Shown: positions 1 through 7,969 of the stretch, piece after piece | Position numbering within the stretch: the first letter of the stretch is position 1 | How the letters are laid out: every line of letters starts with the position of its first letter | NCBI GenBank assembly: GCA_021820065.1 | Contig: JAKAEE010000003.1 | Span: 1 to 64,000, forward strand | Length of the DNA: 64,000 bases | Direction of reading: 5' to 3' | DNA from: Bacteroidota bacterium | Lineage (GTDB): Bacteria > Bacteroidota > Ignavibacteria > Ignavibacteriales > Melioribacteraceae | The notes under the pieces: model-generated | The model's database searches: none | What the model was told of the DNA's origin: nothing | The model's input: the letters and a program-made list of their open reading frames with translations, nothing else | Position numbers and translations under genes: made by a program

Positions 1-911
1 CGGCGCTCAAGGATAAAAAGATAGAATACTACTCGCAAACCCCAAGCAACATTAGTTTGAGCAGAAAGCTTGAAGGACCGCTCAACAAAGTTCTTATCGA
101 TATTTATTTCGGAAATAAATCTTTAACACCGGAAGAATTGGATTTTGCAAGAAAGGGAATTGATGTTACCGGATTTAAAGTTTCTAAAGAAGAGAATATC
201 AGAGAAGAAGGATATGGTTCGCTTATTCTTTCTTATGTATTCACCTTTTTGCTTTACATTAGTCTTTTACTAACGGGTCAGTTGATGCTGCAATCCGTCA
301 TCGAGGAAAAGAGCAGCAAAATTGTTGAAGTGATTTTGTCTTCCGTAAGTCCGCGCGAATTGATGACGGGAAAAATTATCGGCTCGGCGCTTACAGCGTT
401 AATCCAAATGTCAATCTGGCTGGCGGCAATTATTACAGTTACCTCTTCTGCAATTTACGCTTTGCCTCCGGAGGTAATGGTAAGCATCACAACAACGCAG
501 GTTGTTTTCTTGATGGTCAATTTTGCAGTTGGACTTGTGCTGTTCTTAAGTTTGTTTGGAATGATGGGTGCGATTTTTGATAACCCGCAAGATGCACAAT
601 CCGGAATGTGGCCGGTGATGCTGCTTATAATCATTCCGTTCCTAGTTGCCATGTCGATGATGCAAAACCCCAATAGTCCAATAGCGAATGCGGCGGCTCT
701 GATACCATTTACTTCCGTTATGGTTATGCCGGTTAAGATGACGCTTGTTGAAGTTCCGGTTTGGCAATTGTTTGCTTGCGTGGTGCTGAATATTGCCGCA
801 ATATTTTTGGTCTTTCCAATCGCGGGAAAAATTTATCGCGTTGGAATTTTACGCACCGGCAAAAAACCAAAGTGGTCCGAAGTTGTGAAGTGGTTAAAGT
901 ATAAGTATTAA
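1..911 (+). CDS. ABC-2 type transporter permease, 5' truncated by window
   Basis: This is the membrane subunit of an ABC exporter of the NatB/ABC2_membrane_3 kind. The ORF track starts it at a TTG at base 57, but the frame is open to the first bases of the window (ALKDKK...), so the N-terminal part is missing. What remains shows a soluble extracytoplasmic segment, then about six hydrophobic stretches. The motif EEKSSKIVEVILSSVSPREL followed by MTGKIIG is typical of the cytoplasmic coupling loop in NatB-like permeases. The ATPase partner would lie upstream, outside the window. The substrate cannot be told from sequence; Na+ or drug export is known for relatives. Confidence 0.88.
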   Translation, partial: ALKDKKIEYYSQTPSNISLSRKLEGPLNKVLIDIYFGNKSLTPEELDFARKGIDVTGFKVSKEENIREEGYGSLILSYVFTFLLYISLLLTGQLMLQSVIEEKSSKIVEVILSSVSPRELMTGKIIGSALTALIQMSIWLAAIITVTSSAIYALPPEVMVSITTTQVVFLMVNFAVGLVLFLSLFGMMGAIFDNPQDAQSGMWPVMLLIIIPFLVAMSMMQNPNSPIANAAALIPFTSVMVMPVKMTLVEVPVWQLFACVVLNIAAIFLVFPIAGKIYRVGILRTGKKPKWSEVVKWLKYKY

Positions 912-923
912 TAAAGGAAAGTG

Positions 924-949
924 TAGAGACGTTCCGCGGAACGTCTCTA
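924..949. repeat. 26-nt perfect palindrome (hairpin A)
   Basis: TAGAGACGTTCCG/CGGAACGTCTCTA is a perfect inverted repeat lying between the ABC permease stop and the next start. No T-run follows, so it is not a standard intrinsic terminator. It resembles the other intergenic palindromes in this window in size and position. Confidence 0.85.
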
Positions 950-956
950 TATTAAA

Positions 957-1277
957 ATGAACGAAAAAGAATTATATCCTTCCCTTGTTGAAAAACTCTA
1001 CAAAGACTTTTCTCTTGCAAAAGATTCGCTACCGGCTGTAACCGATTTGCCCATGATTCGCGAGCACCTCATCGCTAAAGTTTCGGAACTGATGTCGAGA
1101 GATTACGAACGGTTCATCACTAATTTGTACAGAATTGATGTGAGCGAATCCAAGGTAAGAGAAATTTTGCACAGCAAAGACAGAACTACAATCCCGGAAA
1201 AACTTGCCGATCTCATTATAGAACGCCAGCTTTTGAGAATTAAAACCCAGATACTTTACCGAGAAGGGAAGTTGTAA
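957..1277 (+). CDS. Hypothetical protein, 106 aa, helical
   Basis: I do not recognise this protein. It is 106 residues, charged, with no signal peptide or membrane segment, and reads as mostly helical (for example SLVEKLYKDF, LADLIIERQLLRIKTQ). It starts with ATG eight bases after a 26-nt palindrome, with no clear Shine-Dalgarno sequence. The antisense ORF 1029-1301 is a shadow. Its position between an ABC permease and a YitT-type gene gives no firm clue. Codon use looks like its neighbours, so I consider it a real gene of unknown role. Confidence 0.6.
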   Translation: MNEKELYPSLVEKLYKDFSLAKDSLPAVTDLPMIREHLIAKVSELMSRDYERFITNLYRIDVSESKVREILHSKDRTTIPEKLADLIIERQLLRIKTQILYREGKL

Positions 1278-1300
1278 ACTTCTTCTTTTAATGAAAAGCA

Positions 1301-1324
1301 TTTCTAATTATCTTTGATTAGAAA
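1301..1324 (+). promoter_or_regulatory. Candidate promoter with flanking inverted repeat upstream of YitT gene
   Basis: TATCTTTG (1309-1316) matches the Bacteroidota -7 consensus TAnnTTTG. It is flanked exactly by TTTCTAAT and ATTAGAAA, an 8-bp perfect inverted repeat, so the -7 box sits in the centre of a palindrome. The next gene starts at 1349. This could be an operator that overlaps the promoter. The -33 element is weak. Confidence 0.5.
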
Positions 1325-1348
1325 CTTTCAAAACAACTTAACGGCGGT

Positions 1349-2284
1349 ATGGTAAAATCCTTCATGAAAAAATATCCGGTGATCGATTATTTTGCCATAG
1401 CAGTTGGTTCGGCGCTAATGTCAATTGGTATCGGTGTGTTTTTAGTTGATGCGCGCGTTGTTCCCGGAGGCGTAAGCGGACTTGCTATGGCGCTGTATTA
1501 TTTATCAGGCAACAAAATTCCAATCGGAATTCTTATTTGGGTATTAAACATTCCACTTTTCATTTGGGGATTAAAGGAACTCGGCAAAAAATTCGGTTTG
1601 CGAACATTCGTCGGCTTCTCGCTCAATTCATTCTTTATAGATTTTTTTAGAGGGGACATTCCCGGATTTTCTTGGATTAGACTACAAGATTCTCAAACAG
1701 TAAGGGAGTTATATCAGAAAGATTTTTTGTTTCTGATATTGATTGGCGCGGTACTGCTTGGAATCGGTCTCGGAATAATTTTTAAGTTCAAGGGCACAAC
1801 TGCCGGTTCAGATATAATTGCGTCCATTCTGCACAAAAGATTCGGTTTCAAACCGGGGCAATCAATAATGGTTGTTGATTTCGTCGTAATCGCTTTCGCG
1901 GGATTTATTATAGATGTAAAAAATCTTTCGCCGGATCGCCCGGCGCTAGTGCTTACGTTCTACGCTATTTTTCTTTTGTTCATTTCTTCGCGTCTAATTG
2001 ATATTCTAATAGATGGATTTGACTACGCTCGTGCGGCGTATATCATTTCAGATAAGTTCGATGAAATCTCGGAAGCGATATTAAAAAACCTTGGTCGCGG
2101 CGTTACAGCAGTAAACACACGCGGCGTTTACCTGAACGTTCAGCGCGAAATGCTGCTAACCGTTGTTCCTCTTCGCGAAGTAACAAAACTTGTCGATGTT
2201 GTTAAAGAAGTTGATCCGACGGCATTTGTAATAATTTACAACGTTCACGAAGTCCTTGGCGAAGGATTTAGGCGGCGCATTTAA
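1349..2284 (+). CDS. YitT family membrane protein (DUF161 + DUF2179)
   Basis: This is an inner-membrane protein of the YitT/YqfU family, whose transport role is not established. The N-terminal two thirds hold about five or six hydrophobic segments with the family motif VPGGVSGLA near residue 40 and a GTTAGSDIIA segment near 150. The C-terminal 80 residues form the soluble DUF2179 domain (LGRGVTAVNTRGVY). Length (311 aa) is slightly above the usual 280-290 because of a loop near residues 110-125. The start could also be the ATG at 1364. A TAnnTTTG promoter box lies 33 bases upstream of the chosen start. Confidence 0.88.
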   Translation: MVKSFMKKYPVIDYFAIAVGSALMSIGIGVFLVDARVVPGGVSGLAMALYYLSGNKIPIGILIWVLNIPLFIWGLKELGKKFGLRTFVGFSLNSFFIDFFRGDIPGFSWIRLQDSQTVRELYQKDFLFLILIGAVLLGIGLGIIFKFKGTTAGSDIIASILHKRFGFKPGQSIMVVDFVVIAFAGFIIDVKNLSPDRPALVLTFYAIFLLFISSRLIDILIDGFDYARAAYIISDKFDEISEAILKNLGRGVTAVNTRGVYLNVQREMLLTVVPLREVTKLVDVVKEVDPTAFVIIYNVHEVLGEGFRRRI

Positions 2285-2292
2285 TTTGTGTA

Positions 2293-2314
2293 GGGGCTTG
2301 ACATGTCGAGCCCC
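2293..2314. repeat. 22-nt intergenic palindrome (hairpin B)
   Basis: GGGGCTTGACATGTCGAGCCCC is an inverted repeat with one G-T wobble, in the 59-nt gap between the YitT-family gene and the methyltransferase gene. It shares the GGGGCTTGA arm with hairpin E at 20476-20501. No T-run follows it. Confidence 0.8.
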
Positions 2315-2343
2315 ACATAACGAATTTAAATTAAGAGCCCATA

Positions 2344-3342
2344 ATGAACACTCCAAACGAATATTTTAAGCCGGAAGAAATCCGGGCGCTCGCAAATTCA
2401 TTTCAACAGAGTAGAATATTATTAACCGCTATTGAACTGGATTTATTTTCGTTGCTTGATAAAAAAGTTCTCAGTTCATCCAACGTTGCTGAAAAAATTA
2501 AAACTGACGCGCGCGCAACCGACAGACTTATGAATGCGCTCGTCGCTCTGGGATTTCTCCGAAAAGTTCACGGCAAGTTTTACAACGCGGAAAACGCTTC
2601 TCAGTTTTTAGTTAAAGGTAAACCGGAATTTATGGGCGGACTCTTCCATTCGCTTGGTTTATGGCAGACGTGGAGTACGTTAACCGACGCGGTGAAAAAG
2701 GGGAAATCGGTTGCCGAACGTAAACCTTCGCCATCGGGAATTGATTGGCAGGAAGCGTTTATTGCTGCAATGCATTACCGCGGAGTTAAAGAAGCAAAAA
2801 TTTTAGCGATGATGCTCGATCTCTCAAGAGCAAAAAAAATGCTTGACGTCGGCGGCGGGTCGGGTACATTTGCGATGGAGTTCGTCAAACAAAATTCTCA
2901 GATGACCGCAACCGTTTTTGATCTTCCGGATATTATTCCTATAACCAAAAAATATGTTGAGCAGGAAAACTTAACCCACAAAGTAAATTTTCTTAGCGGA
3001 GATTATTTGGAAGACGATTTCGGAAAAGGTTACGACTTGATTTTTCTTTCGGCAATTGTTCACATCAATAGTTGCGATGAGAACACACAGCTCATTGAAA
3101 AATGTTACAATGCATTGAATAGCGGCGGACAAATCATAATCAAAGATTGGGTAATGAATGACGACCGTACCGAACCCGCTGGCGGCGCTTTCTTTGCATT
3201 GAACATGCTTGTCGGAACACGGAGCGGCGATACCTATACCGAAAAAGAAATGAAAGAGTGGCTGGAAAAAACCGGTGTCAAAAAAATTGAAAGAAAAAAT
3301 ACCAGCTACGGATTCTCTCTAATAATCGGCTATAAAGAGTAA
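2344..3342 (+). CDS. SAM-dependent methyltransferase, O-methyltransferase family 2 type
   Basis: The protein (332 aa) has the two-part build of the plant-type/hydroxyneurosporene O-methyltransferases. An N-terminal winged-helix dimerisation domain (about 10-100; LLTAIELDLFSLLDK, ATDRLMNALVALGFL) is followed by a Rossmann methyltransferase domain. The SAM-binding glycine motif is LDVGGGSGTFAMEF near residue 165, followed by FDLPDII and the late motif KDWVMNDDRTEPAGGAFFALNML. Known relatives methylate hydroxyls on carotenoids, bacteriochlorophyll side chains, quinones or secondary metabolites. The substrate here is unknown, and nothing nearby points to a pigment pathway. Confidence 0.85.
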   Translation: MNTPNEYFKPEEIRALANSFQQSRILLTAIELDLFSLLDKKVLSSSNVAEKIKTDARATDRLMNALVALGFLRKVHGKFYNAENASQFLVKGKPEFMGGLFHSLGLWQTWSTLTDAVKKGKSVAERKPSPSGIDWQEAFIAAMHYRGVKEAKILAMMLDLSRAKKMLDVGGGSGTFAMEFVKQNSQMTATVFDLPDIIPITKKYVEQENLTHKVNFLSGDYLEDDFGKGYDLIFLSAIVHINSCDENTQLIEKCYNALNSGGQIIIKDWVMNDDRTEPAGGAFFALNMLVGTRSGDTYTEKEMKEWLEKTGVKKIERKNTSYGFSLIIGYKE

Positions 3343-3565
3343 GTCTTTCATCCTGTCCGCCGTTTTTCTTCAAAAACGAGCACTCTGTTTATAATATTAA
3401 CCAGGTGAGAAGAAATCACTTTTATTTACTTTTTTCTTTTTTGTACATTTGCACAAGTTTTAAGTCCCTTGCGTACTCTCGACTTACAGTCGTTATATAA
3501 ATTTTTTTACTGCGCACCATCTTCAAATAGTGTTTTGGAAAAAATAAAACAGACGGGGACTAACT
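3343..3565 (+). promoter_or_regulatory. Intergenic region with candidate TAnnTTTG promoter
   Basis: This 223-nt gap holds TACATTTG at 3444-3451, which fits the Bacteroidota -7 box. A T-rich stretch sits where the -33 element would be. It would give a leader of about 108 nt before the radical SAM gene. I see no tRNA, clear riboswitch or terminator here. Confidence 0.4.
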
Positions 3566-4777
3566 ATGTCGAATCAAGTAATCAATCATTTGGACCTTTA
3601 CCGCCTTCCGTGGACTCTTGCCGATAACGCAATCTCCTGGCTAGAACCGACTTCCATGTGCAACCTTTCATGTGACGGATGCTACCGCGAAAATCAGAAA
3701 GACTCGCACAAATCATTTGAAACGGTAAAGCATGAACTGGACATATTTCAGCAGAAAAGAAATTCTGACTGCATTTCAATTGCTGGCGGCGATCCGCTTC
3801 TTCATCCGCAAATAGTTGATATAGTAAAAGACATCAAACGCCGCGGATTGAAACCGATCATTAACACAAACGGTTTTGCTCTCAAAGAAGATTTGCTTTT
3901 GGAATTAAAGAATGCCGGCGTTTACGGATTTACATTTCATATCGATAGCAAGCAAGGGCGCGGCGGTGATTGGAAAGGTAAAAATGAATTGGAGTTAAAC
4001 GAACTCCGCTACAAATATGCTCGTATGCTTGCCGATGCCGGCGGAATTGCCTGCTCGTTCAACTCGACGGTTTATGAAGACACACTTCAGTATGTTCCTG
4101 GAATGATTGATTGGGCGCACAAAAATATTGATATCGTTCACACTATGGTTTTCATCGCGTTCCGTTATGTTGTGCCAACAATGCCGTTCGATTGGTACGC
4201 CGGAGGACAAAAAATAGACTGGCAGACAATCGCTTATCACACAGACAAGAACAGAAAGGTTGATATTCTTTCTACCGACGTGCTTCAAAAAGTACGTGAA
4301 CAATTTCCGGAGTTCACTCCAGCAGCTTATTTGAATGGCACAGAAAAAGTTGATTCATTCAAATGGCTTCTTACAGAACGCGTTGGAACGAAAAATAAAA
4401 TTTACGGCTACCTTGGTCCCAAGTTTCTTGAATTGATTATGAGTACGCATCATTTCGTAAAAGGCAAATATCTTTCTTATGCTTCGCCGGCAACCGCAAA
4501 GATGGGAAGATCAACAATGCTTTTGCTCTGGCCGTTCGATAAAAAAATTCGGAAGGCTCTTGGCAGAATGATGAAAAGTCCTTTTAGAATTTTTAAGAAA
4601 GCTCATCTGCAGACAATCATGTTTATTCAGCCGGTGGATTTTATGCCGGACGGAAGACAGAGCATGTGCGACGGATGTCCTGACATAACAGTTCACAACG
4701 ATGAATTGGTGTGGTCGTGCCGTCTTGAAGAGGTTACGAGCTTCGGCGGATTTTTAAGATCGGTTCCGAAAAAATAG
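3566..4777 (+). CDS. Radical SAM protein with C-terminal cysteine cluster
   Basis: Cys32, Cys36 and Cys39 (MCNLSCDGCYREN) form the CxxxCxxC motif that binds the 4Fe-4S cluster used for SAM cleavage. The segments ISIAGGDPLLHP (GGE-like motif) and KPIINTNGFAL fit the radical SAM barrel. After a long middle region there is a second group of cysteines (MCDGCPD ... WSCRLEE) near the C-terminus, suggesting an auxiliary cluster as in SPASM or B12-less relatives. The reaction is unknown. It is not the AmrS partner of the amrAB pair at 32-34 kb as far as I can tell. It is transcribed alone, ends before a heptad repeat, and faces the GNAT gene. Confidence 0.8.
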   Translation: MSNQVINHLDLYRLPWTLADNAISWLEPTSMCNLSCDGCYRENQKDSHKSFETVKHELDIFQQKRNSDCISIAGGDPLLHPQIVDIVKDIKRRGLKPIINTNGFALKEDLLLELKNAGVYGFTFHIDSKQGRGGDWKGKNELELNELRYKYARMLADAGGIACSFNSTVYEDTLQYVPGMIDWAHKNIDIVHTMVFIAFRYVVPTMPFDWYAGGQKIDWQTIAYHTDKNRKVDILSTDVLQKVREQFPEFTPAAYLNGTEKVDSFKWLLTERVGTKNKIYGYLGPKFLELIMSTHHFVKGKYLSYASPATAKMGRSTMLLLWPFDKKIRKALGRMMKSPFRIFKKAHLQTIMFIQPVDFMPDGRQSMCDGCPDITVHNDELVWSCRLEEVTSFGGFLRSVPKK

Positions 4778-4801
4778 TTTAGTACGCTTGCTCTTGATTG
4801 T

Positions 4802-4836
4802 TTTGAATTTCGAATTTTGGATTTTGTGTTTCACAA
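4802..4836. repeat. 7-nt period tandem array (heptad array 1)
   Basis: Consecutive units read TTTGAAT, TTCGAAT, TTTGGAT, TTTGTGT, TTCACAA. They lie between the convergent radical SAM and GNAT genes and run a few bases into the GNAT stop. The units are imperfect but keep a strict 7-nt phase, like the arrays near 15.2, 20.1, 25.9, 28.4 and 54.4 kb. Confidence 0.6.
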
Positions 4837-5391
4837 ATAGTATCTCATGATCGGTCTTGGATTCGAACGGCGGGCTGCTTCAACAAATCCCGCTTTGATA
4901 AATGCTGATGGAATTCCCCGCCATGCGAATGCATCCGGCATTTTTTCAGTATAGGGGACGGTAGGATAACCCTCTAGGATTTTCACCTTCCGTTTTTTAC
5001 AGTAATCAACAACACCCTTCAATATTTCCGTTGATAGACCTTGTCTTCGAAAATTTTTGCTTACGAAGAAACACGGTATAGACCAAACAGGCTCGTTGTC
5101 GATTCTCGCAAGTACTTTTGATTTTTCCATGCGGATATATTTTTCTCTTGGTGCAAATGCGCACCAAGCAGCGGGCTCTTTTCCAACATAACCAATTAAA
5201 CCAATCTGTTCTTTTTTCTTAACCAAAATTTTCATTGCTCTTTTGTTGCCGGCGCCCTTTTTCTTTTCGAAATCTTTTCTGCTGAGACGGGGCCACATAC
5301 ACCAGCATCCGCCGCACGCGCCTCGCTCGCCGAATAAAGTTTCAAAATCATCCCATGTTTTTTGTGTGAGCGGTTTGAAGGTGATTTTCAT
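4831..5391 (-). CDS. GNAT family N-acetyltransferase
   Basis: This 186-residue protein has the acetyl-CoA binding motif A of GNAT enzymes: CFFVSKNFRRQGLSTEILKG near residues 107-126, with the R-x-x-G-x-S/A pyrophosphate loop. The N-terminal GACGGCWCMWPR stretch with three close cysteines is characteristic of one uncharacterised GNAT branch. The substrate is unknown. The gene starts 7 nt after the stop of the histidine kinase, so it is probably the last gene of an amylase-kinase-acetyltransferase transcript. Confidence 0.82.
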   Translation of the reverse strand: MKITFKPLTQKTWDDFETLFGERGACGGCWCMWPRLSRKDFEKKKGAGNKRAMKILVKKKEQIGLIGYVGKEPAAWCAFAPREKYIRMEKSKVLARIDNEPVWSIPCFFVSKNFRRQGLSTEILKGVVDYCKKRKVKILEGYPTVPYTEKMPDAFAWRGIPSAFIKAGFVEAARRSNPRPIMRYYL

Positions 5392-5398
5392 TTGTTGT

Positions 5399-7963
5399 TT
5401 AATTCTTGGTTGGAAAAATTACACGGAAAGTAGTGCCTTTTCCTTTCTTGCTTGTAACCTTAATGTCTGCGCCGTTGAGTTCGCAATATTTTTTTACAAG
5501 AGAAAGCCCAAGACCGTTGCCTTCAAAATTTCTAGTATAACCTTTTTCTTCACGCGTGAAAGGTGTAAACAACATCGGCATGTACTCATCGGAAATACCA
5601 ATTCCGGTATCGGCAATATCTACAAATAAATGATCTCGCGAATCCCGGTTGATTGAAATTTCGACTTTACCTTTTGAGGTGTATTTGATTGCGTTATCAA
5701 CCATATGAGAAAAAATTTGGTTTATGGAATATTCATCAGCTTCTATAACCGGATCGCCTTCGAAATCATTTATTGTTAACGAGATTTTCTTTTGCTTTGC
5801 CAACGACTGGAAGTTGTTAAACGTTTTCTGCAGAACGTCTTTATACAGATCGATGCGCTTTGCTCTGTAAGAATAAGATCCGGTTTGAAGTTCCGACATG
5901 TTAAGAATTAATTCAACCGTTCTCATGATACGTTTACCTTCCGTATCGATAACATCGAAACCATTTGCCATTTCTTCGTCAACTTTAGCCTGCAATTCAT
6001 CCTTCATCATTGAAGTGAAACTCAGAATTACATTTAACGGGGTTCTGATTTCGTGACTCATCTGTGCAAGGAATTCGGATTTCAACCGGTCGGATAGCTC
6101 TGCTCTATTCTTCGCTTCAATTAATGCTTCCTCGGTTTTTTTCTTTTCGGTGATGTCCTCGACGGTTCCTTCGTAATAAAGTATTTTATCATTTTCGTCT
6201 CTTACTGCGCGCGCACTTTCACGGATGAAGATTAATGTACCGTCTTTCTTTTTCCATTGGGCTTCAAAGCCAAGTATTAATCCGGTTCTTTCTATCTCAG
6301 TTTTGAAAATATTCCGTTGTGAATTATCTGCATAAATATTTTTAACATCCAACTTGAAAAACTCATCCAAAGAATTGTATCCGGTAATTTTCAACAGTGT
6401 TGGGTTTGCCATTAAGGTTTTGCCTTCAGGCGTAGTTTGATAAATACCTATTGTTGCGTTTTCAAATAAACCTCTAAACCGAAGTTCGCTTTCTCTTAAC
6501 GCTTGTTCGGCAAGTTTCCGCTCGGTAATATCCTGCTTAACTGCAACGTAAAAGATAATTTCTCCCGACGGATTTTTTGTGGGGGTGATGGTCATTTCCT
6601 CGGTATAAAGCGAGCCGTCTTTGCGTTTATTAATAATTTCTCCCCGCCAAATTTCTCCCGCCTGAATTCTATCCCACATGTAAGCATAATAACTATCGTC
6701 ATGCTGCCCTGATTTTAGAATATTCAGATTTTGTCCCGTTACTTCTTTAAGAGTGTAACCGGTTAGTTTAGTAAATGCACTGTTAACCCAAAGTGCGTGC
6801 CCTTCTTTGTCTGTAATTACAATACCGTTTGCTGCGGCTTCAAGCGCTGTGCTTTGAAGATTGATTTGTTCTTCGACACTTTTCTGTTCTGTAATATCTG
6901 TGATAAAACCTTCCAGCGCTACCGTCTCGTCGTCTTTTTCAGAATAAATGCCTGCACCCTGTTCCCATACCCATTTTTCAAATCCGGCTGCGGTTTTAAT
7001 TCTATAAATTAATTGGAACGACTTTCTTTCTTCCAAAGCTGTTTTGATGATTTCGTAATTCTTTTTGAGATCTTCCGGATAAATTAAATCATAATATGAA
7101 AGGGTTCTGTTGTTAATTAAATCTTCCGACTTGAATCCTGTGACCTGCAGACATTTATCGCTCACGTAATCCAACACCCAGACTTGTCCCAACTTGCATC
7201 GGTAAACCATTCCAGGTAAATTCTGAACAAGAGTACTAAGTTTACGTTGACTTTCCTGAAGCGCTTCTTCCGTCTTTGTGGTTCTATGCAATCCTTTTTC
7301 AAAACTTAAACTGGCGGCTTTTATTTCTTTGATATATGCGTCCCTCTGCTTTTCATACCTGTAAAAAACCAAAACACTTATAAACGATAACAACACGCTA
7401 ATGCCGATCAATCCGAATTGTGTGAAACGGAATATTCTAATTTGAGATGCGAGCAATGCCCTCACGTCGGTTTCAATCAAGGCTGTATTATTATCTATGG
7501 TTGAAAAAATAAGTTCCAGTTTCGTTTTAAATTCGTTTTTAGCTTCCGGTGTGCTCTTTTTGCCCAGATCAAACGATAATCCTCTAAACTCCAGCAACAC
7601 GACTTGAAATTGTTGAACGTTTTCTTTTAATGCGAGGTCATTTAAAGGAAGAGAAACGATGTTCATCTTATCTTTTTCTTCAAGAATCACATGTGCGTTA
7701 AATTCTGCAAGCGAAAGGCTCTGCCATGCATCATTCAGCACCTGAGGGTTTTCATTTTCCGTATATCTAAGAAAATTTGTCCTGGCGTGAAGAACGTTTG
7801 TCTTAATGTTGAGAGAGGCATCGAGAAGGGTTGTATAGGTAAAGTTAACCCTAATTCCCATGAACAGACTGTACGCAATTGCCAGCGCCATTATAACGCC
7901 GGCGCTTAATATGAGAATGTAAACAGATTTGTTTGATGATGAAATCTTATCCCGGTAATTCAT
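5399..7963 (-). CDS. Membrane PAS sensor histidine kinase
   Basis: This 854-aa kinase has two membrane helices (about 13-37 and 180-200) enclosing a periplasmic helical sensor region, then three PAS domains (about 240-360, 368-485, 492-610; each ends in a DITE(R/Q)K-type segment). The HisKA domain carries phospho-acceptor His637 (FLAQMSHEIRTP). The HATPase domain shows the N box (VDNAIKYT), DTGIGI and GNGLGLSL. No receiver domain and no adjacent response regulator are visible, so its partner is elsewhere. It lies 6 nt downstream of the amylase gene and 7 nt upstream of the GNAT gene. The signal sensed is unknown. Confidence 0.93.
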   Translation of the reverse strand: MNYRDKISSSNKSVYILILSAGVIMALAIAYSLFMGIRVNFTYTTLLDASLNIKTNVLHARTNFLRYTENENPQVLNDAWQSLSLAEFNAHVILEEKDKMNIVSLPLNDLALKENVQQFQVVLLEFRGLSFDLGKKSTPEAKNEFKTKLELIFSTIDNNTALIETDVRALLASQIRIFRFTQFGLIGISVLLSFISVLVFYRYEKQRDAYIKEIKAASLSFEKGLHRTTKTEEALQESQRKLSTLVQNLPGMVYRCKLGQVWVLDYVSDKCLQVTGFKSEDLINNRTLSYYDLIYPEDLKKNYEIIKTALEERKSFQLIYRIKTAAGFEKWVWEQGAGIYSEKDDETVALEGFITDITEQKSVEEQINLQSTALEAAANGIVITDKEGHALWVNSAFTKLTGYTLKEVTGQNLNILKSGQHDDSYYAYMWDRIQAGEIWRGEIINKRKDGSLYTEEMTITPTKNPSGEIIFYVAVKQDITERKLAEQALRESELRFRGLFENATIGIYQTTPEGKTLMANPTLLKITGYNSLDEFFKLDVKNIYADNSQRNIFKTEIERTGLILGFEAQWKKKDGTLIFIRESARAVRDENDKILYYEGTVEDITEKKKTEEALIEAKNRAELSDRLKSEFLAQMSHEIRTPLNVILSFTSMMKDELQAKVDEEMANGFDVIDTEGKRIMRTVELILNMSELQTGSYSYRAKRIDLYKDVLQKTFNNFQSLAKQKKISLTINDFEGDPVIEADEYSINQIFSHMVDNAIKYTSKGKVEISINRDSRDHLFVDIADTGIGISDEYMPMLFTPFTREEKGYTRNFEGNGLGLSLVKKYCELNGADIKVTSKKGKGTTFRVIFPTKN

Positions 7964-7969
7964 CGTTCT

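Noticed and set aside
924-949. Palindrome A as intrinsic terminator of the ABC operon
   Set aside because: No T-run follows on either strand; kept as a repeat instead.
3566-4777. Radical SAM gene as the missing AmrS partner of amrAB
   Set aside because: The cysteine motif context and the C-terminal cluster differ from AmrS as I know it, and it lies 28 kb away.
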